A DNA stretch of 41,080 nt from an uncultured Lewinella sp. (GCA_938021455.1 CALIGP010000322.1:1-41080); one strand, 5' to 3'. Shown: positions 29,616-38,592, counted from the stretch's first letter. Notes: a model not told the origin generated them from the sequence alone. Numbers and translations are program-made.

Positions 29616-31177
29616 TGGTTTTCTTATTACATCAATCCGTTGAACGGGCAGCGAAACGCTGGCCCACCAAAACTGCCTTTCGTTGTGGAGGAGAGCGTAT
29701 CACCTTTGCCGATTTCGACATCGTGACAAACCGGCTCGCTAACCTGCTCCAGGAGCAGGGCGTCCAAAAAGGAGATCGGGTGGGCATCTATCTGCCGCGC
29801 TGTCTGGACATTGCAGTTGCTATGTACGGTATCATGAAAGTCGGCGCTGTTTATGTTCCGCTTGATCCGTTTTCCCCGGCCTCCCGTACTGCAGCCTTGC
29901 TCGTGGAGCTGGACATCGCCGTTATGCTCACGAATAGGCAACAACGCCGCCGGCTTCCGGAGCTCTTGGCGGAAAAATCACCACTCAGCGTCGTGATCGG
30001 ATATGAGGGCGAAGGACCGATCAAATCCCTGCCCCGCGAAGCAATTGACCTTGCTCCTGCGTCCGCGCCCAAAACAGCGGCCATCATGGAAGATGACCTG
30101 GCCTATATCATAACGACTTCAGGCTCCACCGGGCAGCCTAAAGGCATTATGCACACACATCGAAGCGGCCTCGCTTACGTTAGAATGATGCAAGACGCCT
30201 ACGAAATTCAACACGATGATGTGCTGGGAAACCACTCTGCCTTGCACTTCGACATGTCTACGCTAGCCTTTTTTGCCGGGCCGCTTACCGGAGCTACTAC
30301 CGTGATTACTACTGACGCGCAAGTTAGAATGCCCGTTAGTATGGCCGCCATGATAGCTGCCGAAAAGATTACTATTTGGTATTCTGTCCCCCTGGCTTTG
30401 CAGCAGATGCACCTCACGGGAATGATGCAAAGTCTTGACCTTGGGGCACTTCGCTTAGTCATCTATGGCGGAGAACCAATTGTAGTAAACTACCTGCGCG
30501 CATTGATGGAAATGCTTCCGGGCGTAATGTTCACCAATCACTATGGCCCTGCTGAAGTCAATGGTTGTGTCTCCTTTAATCTGACTGAACCCCCAACGAA
30601 TGATCAACCCATTCCGATTGGGTACGCGAATGCCAATAGCGAAATGTTGGTTGTCGATAAAGATGACCAACCAGTCGCCCCAAATGAGCCTGGCCTTTTA
30701 CTCGTTCGCTGTGCAAGCAGAATGAATGGCTATTGGAAAAAGCCCGAACTAACGCATAAATCCCTTTATCATCGAACGCGTATTCCTGGGGTGACCGAGA
30801 CCTTTTACCGAACTGGCGATCTGGTTAGAATGGAGGACAATGGCTTACTACATTTCTTAGGCCGTAAAGACCGCCAGGTAAAAGTACGTGGTCATAGGGT
30901 GGAGCTAGACGAAGTAGAAAACGTAGCTAATGCAGCAGCTTTTATTCAGGAGTCAGCAGTCTTCGCTACTCCTAAAGGCCTTGAGGAACGTAAAATATTA
31001 CTATTGGCGGTGCTGGTGCCGGGCCAGACGGAAAAACAAACTGATTTGGCGGGTTACTTACGCAAACGGCTACCGGAATACGCCTTGCCAGAGTCCATCG
31101 GATTCACGGATGCTTTACCCCGCAGTTCTGGCGGTAAAATTGACCGGCTTCAAATCGAGCATAACTATTCAAAGTAA
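29615..31177 (+). CDS. Stand-alone adenylation protein, candidate L-prolyl-AMP ligase (PltF/RedM/AnaC-like)
   Basis: LAYIITTSGSTGQPKGIMHTH; HFDMSTLAFFAGPLTGATTV; ITIWYSVPLALQQM; YGPAEVNGC; RKDRQVKVRGHRVELDEVE; SSGGKIDRL. GTG start overlaps the upstream stop (TAGTG). Confidence 0.85.
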   Translation: MVFLLHQSVERAAKRWPTKTAFRCGGERITFADFDIVTNRLANLLQEQGVQKGDRVGIYLPRCLDIAVAMYGIMKVGAVYVPLDPFSPASRTAALLVELDIAVMLTNRQQRRRLPELLAEKSPLSVVIGYEGEGPIKSLPREAIDLAPASAPKTAAIMEDDLAYIITTSGSTGQPKGIMHTHRSGLAYVRMMQDAYEIQHDDVLGNHSALHFDMSTLAFFAGPLTGATTVITTDAQVRMPVSMAAMIAAEKITIWYSVPLALQQMHLTGMMQSLDLGALRLVIYGGEPIVVNYLRALMEMLPGVMFTNHYGPAEVNGCVSFNLTEPPTNDQPIPIGYANANSEMLVVDKDDQPVAPNEPGLLLVRCASRMNGYWKKPELTHKSLYHRTRIPGVTETFYRTGDLVRMEDNGLLHFLGRKDRQVKVRGHRVELDEVENVANAAAFIQESAVFATPKGLEERKILLLAVLVPGQTEKQTDLAGYLRKRLPEYALPESIGFTDALPRSSGGKIDRLQIEHNYSK

Positions 31178-31193
31178 AATAATTTTAGGGAGT

Positions 31194-31433
31194 ATGGAAC
31201 ATGAGATTGCACAATTTATCATTCAAGAGGTTTTGGGGGAGTCTTCGGATTTCGACCTGTCAACAGACGACGATTTGCTTGGGAGTGGGCTGATCAGCTC
31301 CATGGGCGTGTTTCGGATCATTAGTTTTCTTGAAAAAAATTACGAGGTCAAAGTTCCGCTACAGGACATGGTTATTGATAATTTTATGACCATAGACGCA
31401 ATTGCTGGCTACACCAGAAGACAAAGGGGATAA
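31194..31433 (+). CDS. Stand-alone peptidyl/acyl carrier protein (79 aa)
   Basis: MEHEIAQFIIQEVLGESSDFDLSTDDDLLGSGLISSMGVFRIISFLEKNYEVKVPLQDMVIDNFMTIDAIAGYTRRQRG. The track ORF 30930-31433 is N-terminally over-extended into the preceding A-domain gene. Confidence 0.85.
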   Translation: MEHEIAQFIIQEVLGESSDFDLSTDDDLLGSGLISSMGVFRIISFLEKNYEVKVPLQDMVIDNFMTIDAIAGYTRRQRG

Positions 31434-34400
31434 ATGGAGTCAACTAATAACTTACCAATTTCAAGGGCACAAACTGTCTTGTGGACGGGACAGCAAATGC
31501 ACCCCGACCAGCCGCTCTACAACATGGCTTTTGCCTTCCGGCTGGAGGGCAACCTGGATTCGGAGTGTTTTCGATTAGCCTTTCACGACTTGGTACTTGG
31601 GTGCGATGCTATGCGAATGGTATTTCGTAAGTCTCCCGAAGGACAGCAGCAATCCATAACTTCTGAAGTTCCCCTTGAACTTGAATTGTTGAACGTAGCG
31701 GACCTTGACGAAGAGTTGGACCATTACCTGAATAGGCGGGTAAAAAATATATTTTTGCTTGATCAGTGCTGCTACGACAGCGCCCTAATCAAGATAGATG
31801 AGGATCATTTTATCTGGTTTTTGAACCAGCATCATTTAATTACTGATGCTTGGGGTGTTTCCGTTCAGTACCGCTATTGTCGGGATCTCTACGCTGAGAA
31901 AGTGGCTGAGGTAGCGAATGATTCAGGGACGCTCACCGCAGGTGCAGGGAGGGTTGAAAAAGCAAGGGTGTTCGCCTACAGTGATCATTTGCAACGGGCC
32001 GCTAAAGCTTCGAAACGCGCCGTTCCTGATTACTGGAGTAAGGAGGATCTTCCTTCTCCATCCAGGCTTTATGGCCGCTTGACGGGTTGTCCGACAACGG
32101 CGTCGGTGCGTCATAGCTGTTACCTTAGCCCAGCGCAAATGGAACAGTTGAATACGCTGCTAAATCGCCCTGATGTAAAGCATTGGACGCGTGACCTTTC
32201 TCTGTTAACGGTGCTGGCAACGGCGGTGTTTGCTTACTTACACCGCATAACGGGAGAGCGGGAACTCTCCATCGGCACACCCATCCATAACCGGCTGACC
32301 GCCGCAGACCGCAATACCCCCGGATGCTTTATTGAAGTGTTGCCACTGGTAACAACCTTCGAGCCGGAAGATACTTTCCTGTCGCTGCTCGGTAGAGTAC
32401 GAACGTCGGTAAATGATTTTTTAAGCAACGCCCGCCCAGGGCTTACCTCTCCTGAATTACTGCGGGGAACTAACGTTATCCTGAATTATATCCATGCTGA
32501 TTTTCCTGATTTTTCTCCACAAATAAGAGCGGAATCCGAATGGATGCACTCCGGGCATGCTGATTCTGGCCACCACTTGCGGTTTCAGGTCTATGACTTT
32601 GGATCCAAGGACGGGTTACGGCTTGATTTTGATGCCAACCAAGACATCTTCCCTGCCCCCCTCGGGCAGGAAGTATCCAAGCACTTTCTGGCGCTTCTGA
32701 CCACCTTCCTCAGGCGCCCTGACCAACAAATAGCGGAAGTAGCCCTTACGGAGCTTAAGCCAATCGGAACTGTTGCAGAGCCTTCCGGAATTTCAAAAAA
32801 AACACCTACTGTACTTGACCTTTTTCGGCAACAAGTCCGAAAGTCACCGGGTCAGGTCGCCGTGGAATTCTCCGGTGGTAGCCTTACCTACGCTAGTCTG
32901 AATGAGCAATCAGACCAACTTGCGACTTTTCTGAGTGGGCAAGTTTCCGGGCAGCAGGTCGCACTCTTTCTCCCGCGTTCGCCGGAGTTAATGGTCGCCA
33001 TCCTGGGCGTTTGGAAAGCGGGGAAGACTTATCTGCCGATCCCCGCAGACACACCCGCAGGCCGGGTGAAAATGTTACTTGAAGAAGGGCAGGTCAGTTT
33101 TGTGCTTAGCGTATCTGCTTTAGGAGAAGCCACCAGTACACTAACGCAACCGGTGTTTCAGCTGGATACGGATTGGAATATGGTAAAGGCGCATACGGGC
33201 AAGACCGTTCCTGCACCTCCTTCTGAACAAGACCCCGCGTATATCATGTTTACCTCGGGCTCAACGGGGAAACCTAAAGGAGTCGTCGTCAGCCACCGTG
33301 CTCTGGCTAATTATATCGGTTTCGCCCGGGATCAATATGTGGAAGTGCCGGCCCCGGCTTTCCCACTGTTTACGATGATTGGCTTTGACTTGACGATAAC
33401 CTCCTTATTTACGCCGCTAATCTGTGGAGGGAGCGTATTAATTTATGAAGAGCCTCCTTCAGGTACTCCGGACCTGGCCATCTTTAGAGTGCTGGAAGAT
33501 GACCGGGCGGATGTTATTAAACTAACACCGAGTCACCTTGCCCTATTGCAAGGCAAAGATTTCAGCAAAGCCAGGGTTCGGGTATTGATCGTAGGTGGTG
33601 AAAACCTTCGTAATGGCTTGGTTGAAAATTTACTGCCCGCCTTTCCCGATGGGATGAAAATCTATAATGAATACGGACCAACCGAAGCCACGGTAGGTTG
33701 TATTGTCCATCAATACCGAAAACCCAACCGGAAAAGCTTAAGTGTACCCATTGGAAAGCCAATCCCTGGTGCTTTTATTGTCGTACTGGATGGACAGGGT
33801 AATGTTGTTCCTGCTGGTGTGCCGGGAGAGCTTTTTGTGAGTGGCGTTGGCTTAGCAGACGGATATTGGGGAAGACCTGTAAAAACGGAAGAACGTTTCG
33901 TTGTACTGGAGGCATTTTCCGGGAAACGATTTTATGCCACGGGAGATGTCGTCCGGCAAAATATCGATGGAGATCTCGAGTTCCTCGGGCGTAAGGATCG
34001 GCAAGTAAAGTGGCGAGGATTTCGTCTGGAACTGAACGAAATTGAATCCATTTTGGCCACTCATCCAGCCATTATTGCTGTGGCCGTAGAGCTTGTCGAT
34101 GGGCGGAGATCAGGGCTGAGCCAATCTGCCCACCACTGTACAAAATGCGGCTTACCTGCTAATTATCCAAGTGCCACCTTTAACGAAGAGGGGGTTTGTC
34201 AATTGTGCCTTGACTTCGAAGAGTATCAGCGGCGTGCGAAGCGTTACTTCCGCTCTATGGAAGACCTGAAGAATGTCTTTTCTCCGCGGCCAACGGTTGG
34301 TGGGGCAGAGTACGATTGTGTCATGCTGCTGAGTGGTGGCAAAGACAGTACTTATGCCCTTGGGCAATTAGTGGAAATGGGACTGAAGGTATTGGCCTTC

Positions 34401-35594
34401 ACCCTGGATAATGGTTACATCAGCGAACAAGCGCTTGATAACGTTCAGCGGGTGGCCAGCCAGTTAGGCGTGGACTGCCACGTTGCCACGACACCGGCTA
34501 TGAATGAAATTTTCACGGATAGCCTTCTTCGACATTGTAATGTTTGTAATGGTTGTTTTAAGACCATTTATACCCTCAGTACGGAGCTCGCACTTGCAAA
34601 GGGGATTCCTTACATTGTTACCGGCTTGTCCCGCGGACAATTTTTTGAGACCAGGCTAACCGAGGAGCTTTTCCTTAATGCCGAAAACGAAGACGAAGAC
34701 ATTGACGCCGCTATTCTTGAAGCCAGGAAGATTTATCATAAAGCAGATGATGCCGTCCGAGACTTACTGGATACATCAATGTTTGATGATGACGAAGTAT
34801 TCGAAAAAGTGCAGTTCCTAGACTTTTATCGCTATTGCGATGCTACGCTGGAAGAAATGTTGGACGATCTCAATGATCGTCTCCCCTGGGAGCGACCAAC
34901 GGATACCGGGCGTTCAACGAATTGCTTAATCAACCAAGTGGGAATTTATGTCCACAAGCAAGAAAAGGGATATAATAACTATGCTTTCCCCTATAGTTGG
35001 GATGTACGCATTGGGCATAAAGAACGGGATGCTGCTCTGGAAGAAATCAATGAGGAGGTGGACGAAGCTGCCGTTTTGCAAATGATGCAAGAAATTGGTT
35101 ATAGCCATGCTGGAGAGCGGGCTGATAGCCAGTACCTGGTTGCCTATTTCACTACTGATGGAACAATCTCTTCCGAAGCCTTGCGGACCTTTTTGGTTGA
35201 GCGATTACCTGCACACGCCATTCCCAGTCATTTCATCCCGACGGAAGAAATGCCGCTTACGGAAAACGGCAAAATTGACCGGCTAACATTAATTGGATTG
35301 ACAGAAATTCGCGCTGGTTCCGCATCCGAAACCTTCATCCCTCCAACCGGAGAAATACAAGAACTGCTGGCAGGAATATGGTCAGAAGTCCTCAAAATTG
35401 ACCGTCTTGGAGTCCACGAAAAATTTATTGATCTAGGGGGGCATTCCTTAACGGCCATTCGCCTCTCGGCCCGAATTAGCGAAGCCTTTGAACTCGATAT
35501 TCCACTCAATGTAGTTTTTAGTCACCCAACAATAGCTGCCCAGGCAGAATATATTGAACAAGCGATTGAAGAATTATTGAGTGCATTAGAGTAA
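31434..35594 (+). CDS. NRPS, domain order C-A(interrupted by Zn-ribbon/PP-loop ATPase domain)-T
   Basis: C: FLNQHHLITDAWGVSV; A: YIMFTSGSTGKPKGVVVSHRAL, IGFDLTITSLF, IYNEYGPTEATVG, GRKDRQVKWRGFRLELNEIES; insertion HHCTKCGLPANYPSATFNEEGVCQLC...CVMLLSGGKDSTYALGQL...HCNVCNGCFKTIY; A10: PLTENGKIDRL; T: FIDLGGHSLTAIRLSARI. Confidence 0.93.
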   Translation: MESTNNLPISRAQTVLWTGQQMHPDQPLYNMAFAFRLEGNLDSECFRLAFHDLVLGCDAMRMVFRKSPEGQQQSITSEVPLELELLNVADLDEELDHYLNRRVKNIFLLDQCCYDSALIKIDEDHFIWFLNQHHLITDAWGVSVQYRYCRDLYAEKVAEVANDSGTLTAGAGRVEKARVFAYSDHLQRAAKASKRAVPDYWSKEDLPSPSRLYGRLTGCPTTASVRHSCYLSPAQMEQLNTLLNRPDVKHWTRDLSLLTVLATAVFAYLHRITGERELSIGTPIHNRLTAADRNTPGCFIEVLPLVTTFEPEDTFLSLLGRVRTSVNDFLSNARPGLTSPELLRGTNVILNYIHADFPDFSPQIRAESEWMHSGHADSGHHLRFQVYDFGSKDGLRLDFDANQDIFPAPLGQEVSKHFLALLTTFLRRPDQQIAEVALTELKPIGTVAEPSGISKKTPTVLDLFRQQVRKSPGQVAVEFSGGSLTYASLNEQSDQLATFLSGQVSGQQVALFLPRSPELMVAILGVWKAGKTYLPIPADTPAGRVKMLLEEGQVSFVLSVSALGEATSTLTQPVFQLDTDWNMVKAHTGKTVPAPPSEQDPAYIMFTSGSTGKPKGVVVSHRALANYIGFARDQYVEVPAPAFPLFTMIGFDLTITSLFTPLICGGSVLIYEEPPSGTPDLAIFRVLEDDRADVIKLTPSHLALLQGKDFSKARVRVLIVGGENLRNGLVENLLPAFPDGMKIYNEYGPTEATVGCIVHQYRKPNRKSLSVPIGKPIPGAFIVVLDGQGNVVPAGVPGELFVSGVGLADGYWGRPVKTEERFVVLEAFSGKRFYATGDVVRQNIDGDLEFLGRKDRQVKWRGFRLELNEIESILATHPAIIAVAVELVDGRRSGLSQSAHHCTKCGLPANYPSATFNEEGVCQLCLDFEEYQRRAKRYFRSMEDLKNVFSPRPTVGGAEYDCVMLLSGGKDSTYALGQLVEMGLKVLAFTLDNGYISEQALDNVQRVASQLGVDCHVATTPAMNEIFTDSLLRHCNVCNGCFKTIYTLSTELALAKGIPYIVTGLSRGQFFETRLTEELFLNAENEDEDIDAAILEARKIYHKADDAVRDLLDTSMFDDDEVFEKVQFLDFYRYCDATLEEMLDDLNDRLPWERPTDTGRSTNCLINQVGIYVHKQEKGYNNYAFPYSWDVRIGHKERDAALEEINEEVDEAAVLQMMQEIGYSHAGERADSQYLVAYFTTDGTISSEALRTFLVERLPAHAIPSHFIPTEEMPLTENGKIDRLTLIGLTEIRAGSASETFIPPTGEIQELLAGIWSEVLKIDRLGVHEKFIDLGGHSLTAIRLSARISEAFELDIPLNVVFSHPTIAAQAEYIEQAIEELLSALE
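31937..31945 (+). repeat. Dispersed CGCAGGTGC-core repeat copy
   Basis: CGCAGGTGCAGGGAGGGTTGAAAAAGCAAGGGT. Confidence 0.65.
34110..35130 (+). other. In-frame inserted domain: Zn-ribbon + PP-loop (N-type ATP pyrophosphatase / AANH-like) embedded in the A domain
   Basis: Located after A8 (~33988-34050) and before A10 (~35249-35285). CxxC-CxxC ribbon from 34137; SGGKDS 34332-34349; CNVCNGC 34536-34556. Resembles the TtcA / N-acetyl-sugar amidotransferase (WbpG) family. Confidence 0.85.
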
Positions 35595-35633
35595 TTAAAA
35601 CTATTCTCTACACCTTCATAAAATCCATTAGAT

Positions 35634-37886
35634 ATGAAAAGAGTAATTCTTTCTTTGTTATACCTGATTCTTGTTTCCACTATACTTGTCGCACAGCAAG
35701 CCAGGCATGACCATATCGATGGTGAACATGAACTGGTTGGTAGAGTATTCGGCCCGGATAAGCAACCCGTAATTGGTGCTTACGTTATCCATCTACGCCA
35801 TGAACACCATGCCCATACAGATGAATTTGGCTACTTTACTTTAGATGAAGTGGAAGCAGGTGATAGCCTTATGGTCTCCTACCTTGGCTATAAATCAACA
35901 ACGGTATTGATTGAAGATACCGAAAAAGAAATATTGATAAAACTATTGGAACGTAGCTTCAATCTTGACGAAATTGTTATTCGGCCCAGCGTTAAAGCTC
36001 TTAATGTAATCACGGGTATCGATCTCCAGGTTCGACCGGTAAGTTCTGCACAAGAAGTACTACGCACCGTGCCTGGGCTAGTTGTCGGGCAGCATGCCGG
36101 GGGGGGGAAGGCAGAACAAATTTTTCTGCGCGGATTTGATGTTGATCACGGTACGGACGTTGCCATTAGCGTTGACGGAATTCCCGTCAATATGGTCTCT
36201 CACGCCCACGGTCAGGGATATGCTGATCTGCACTTTATTATTCCAGAAACAATCGAAAAAATTGATTTTGGGAAAGGGCCATACTACACAGGAGTTGGTA
36301 ACTTTAATACGGCAGGTTATGTAGACTTCGCACTAAAAGAACGTCTTGAGTCCAGTAGTGCCAGCCTGGAATACGGTAGCTTTGAAACCCGACGACTTAC
36401 TAGTCTGATCGACATTGTTAATTCTGAAAAACACAGCGCCTACCTGGCCACGGCCTATACCTTGGCCGATGGACCATTCGAATCTTCTCAGCATTTTAGC
36501 CGGTTTAACGTGATGGGGAAGTATACGGGGCGCCTGGCTGATAACAGTAAGCTATCTATTATGGGCAGCCATTTTACGAGTAAATGGGACGCTTCCGGGC
36601 AGGTTCCGCAACGGGCAGTTGACAGTGGGCTAATTACCCGCTTTGGTGCCATTGATGATACCGAAGGAGGCTACACCAGCCGCACCAATTTGGCCTTGAA
36701 TTACACCCGTGTAGTTAATCGAAATACGTTCGTAAAAACGAACGCTTACTACTCCAGTTACAACTTTGAGCTGTTCTCTAATTTTACTTTCTTTTTGGAA
36801 GATCCTGTCAATGGAGATCAAATCCGTCAGCGGGAAAACCGTCAACTGTTCGGGTTTTTCAGTGAACTAAATAAATCTCTTTACCTGGCCGATAGAGAAG
36901 TTTTGCTTAAAAGTGGGGTCGGCCTTCGCTATGATGATAGTAACGATAATGGTTTGGCTAATACACTAAACCGGACAATCGAACGGAGTTTCGTACAGCT
37001 TGGAGACATTGATGAATCAAATCTCTTCGGTTACATTGACGGAGAGATAGAACTTGGCCCCTGGCTAATAAACGCCGGACTCCGGTTTGATTACTTTCAG
37101 TTTAACTACGTTGACGGTCTAAGTACTCTTTATGACCGGCAGGAGCAAACGGGGTCAAGAATTAGCCCTAAACTAAATTTTCTGTACAACGCCGCCAACA
37201 ATATTCAGCTGTTTTTAAAAACGGGAATAGGATTTCATTCCAATGATGCCCGAGTTGTTTTGGATAATACGGCCTCTGATATTCTGCCCGCAGCCTACGG
37301 TGTTGACCTGGGAATCATTTTTCGCCCCAGGCCCAATATTTTCGTTAATGCTGCCCTATGGTCATTGTTACTGGACCAGGAATTTGTTTACGTAGGAGAC
37401 GCTGGAATCGTGGAGCCTAGCGGAAAGTCAGAGCGCTACGGTGTTGATCTTGGCCTGCGGGCCCAGTTCGGAGAAAACTGGTTTGCTGACTTTGACGTTA
37501 ACTACGCCTTTGCCAGAAGTTCAGAGGAAGACGAAGGAGAGAATTTTATCCCGCTTGCTCCCGCGCTAACCTCAACCGGAGGTATCAACTTTAAACAAAA
37601 TAATTGGACTGCTGGCCTGAGGTACCGCTACCTCGCCGATCGCCCAGCGAATGAAGACAATAGCATCATTGCTGTCGGCTACGGAATAGTGGACGCCAGC
37701 CTCAACTATCAAATAGGCGCCTTTAACCTGGGCTTAGAGGTGCAAAACCTTTTTGATGTGGAATGGGAGGAAACACAATTTGCAACGGAGAGCCGACTTT
37801 TTAACGAGACGGAAAGTGTAGAAGAAATTCACTTTACGCCCGGAACCCCTTTCTTTCTGAAAAGTGTCTTTCGCATTAATTTTTAA
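35634..37886 (+). CDS. TonB-dependent outer-membrane receptor with His-rich N-terminal carboxypeptidase-like domain
   Basis: Signal peptide; AQQARHDHIDGEHELVGRVFGPDKQPVIGAYVIHLRHEHHAHTDEFGYFTL; plug SAQEVLRTVPGLVVGQHAGGGKAEQIFLRGFDVDHGTDVAISVDGIPVNMVSHAHGQGYADLHFIIPETIEKIDFGKGPYYTGVGNFNTAGYV; terminal TPFFLKSVFRINF. Confidence 0.93.
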   Translation: MKRVILSLLYLILVSTILVAQQARHDHIDGEHELVGRVFGPDKQPVIGAYVIHLRHEHHAHTDEFGYFTLDEVEAGDSLMVSYLGYKSTTVLIEDTEKEILIKLLERSFNLDEIVIRPSVKALNVITGIDLQVRPVSSAQEVLRTVPGLVVGQHAGGGKAEQIFLRGFDVDHGTDVAISVDGIPVNMVSHAHGQGYADLHFIIPETIEKIDFGKGPYYTGVGNFNTAGYVDFALKERLESSSASLEYGSFETRRLTSLIDIVNSEKHSAYLATAYTLADGPFESSQHFSRFNVMGKYTGRLADNSKLSIMGSHFTSKWDASGQVPQRAVDSGLITRFGAIDDTEGGYTSRTNLALNYTRVVNRNTFVKTNAYYSSYNFELFSNFTFFLEDPVNGDQIRQRENRQLFGFFSELNKSLYLADREVLLKSGVGLRYDDSNDNGLANTLNRTIERSFVQLGDIDESNLFGYIDGEIELGPWLINAGLRFDYFQFNYVDGLSTLYDRQEQTGSRISPKLNFLYNAANNIQLFLKTGIGFHSNDARVVLDNTASDILPAAYGVDLGIIFRPRPNIFVNAALWSLLLDQEFVYVGDAGIVEPSGKSERYGVDLGLRAQFGENWFADFDVNYAFARSSEEDEGENFIPLAPALTSTGGINFKQNNWTAGLRYRYLADRPANEDNSIIAVGYGIVDASLNYQIGAFNLGLEVQNLFDVEWEETQFATESRLFNETESVEEIHFTPGTPFFLKSVFRINF

Positions 37887-37926
37887 TCAATGTACAGGAT
37901 GCGTTTGGGGAATATCGATGTCCGGA

Positions 37927-38592
37927 CTAAGGTAGTGGTGGCAAGGGAACAGTTCGTTCAACCGCCCCCACCAACACAAAGTCTTCATAGACCCGAAAAT
38001 CAAGATCGAAGTATATTTCCCAATCGTCTTTTTTGAGTAAGGCAGAAGCCGTCGTCTTGTCCGGTGAGTAACCTTCGAAGTCAATAAAGATATGCTCCCG
38101 GAAATCCAGTTGCCGTTGGCCGTAGGCTTTGTAAACGGCCTCCTTCGCTGCCCAGAGAATATGATGCTGCACTAACTCATGGTCGGGCAAAAGCTGCCGC
38201 TTTTCCTCCGTTCCAATGTATTTGTCTGCTAGCCTACGGATGCGCGGCACAAAGCGTTGCACATCAATACCACAAAGGTTCGGGTGGGCGATGGCGGCTG
38301 CGTAGTTGACCGTATGACTGATGGATACGTGAAAGGTAGAATCCTGGAGATGGGGCTTGCCACATTCGTCCTTAAGAAGCGCGCCGCGTTCGGCCCGGCC
38401 ACTCATGAAGTGGAGTAAGATGCGGGCAGCGAGAAACTCTCTCCGACGGCCTTCTCCCTTGATCAGCGCCAGGTTCTCCAATTCTGGTGGATGCAGCTCA
38501 ACGTTTTCCCGAAGCCAGGCTTCGGATTCGGTGATGTGCCAAAGGCCCCATTCACCGGGGAGGCGTAAATTTTCGTGGAGGATAATGGACAA
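37927..38592 (-). CDS. 4'-phosphopantetheinyl transferase superfamily protein (second copy)
   Basis: STFHVSISHTVNYAAAIAHPNLCGIDVQRFVPRIRRLADKYIGTEEKRQL...HHILWAAKEAVYKAYGQRQLDFREHI. Confidence 0.9.
   Translation of the reverse strand: MSIILHENLRLPGEWGLWHITESEAWLRENVELHPPELENLALIKGEGRRREFLAARILLHFMSGRAERGALLKDECGKPHLQDSTFHVSISHTVNYAAAIAHPNLCGIDVQRFVPRIRRLADKYIGTEEKRQLLPDHELVQHHILWAAKEAVYKAYGQRQLDFREHIFIDFEGYSPDKTTASALLKKDDWEIYFDLDFRVYEDFVLVGAVERTVPLPPLP

Noticed and set aside
30930-31193. N-terminal 88 aa of ORF 30930-31433
   Set aside because: Overlaps the end of the adenylation gene in another frame; the carrier protein homology starts at ATG 31194.
34110-35130. Assembly or frameshift fusion of a separate PP-loop gene into the NRPS
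   Set aside because: A-domain motifs flank the insert on both sides in the same frame, A10 plus T resume afterwards, and there is no internal start or stop; a genuine insertion is simpler. Still needs ortholog confirmation.
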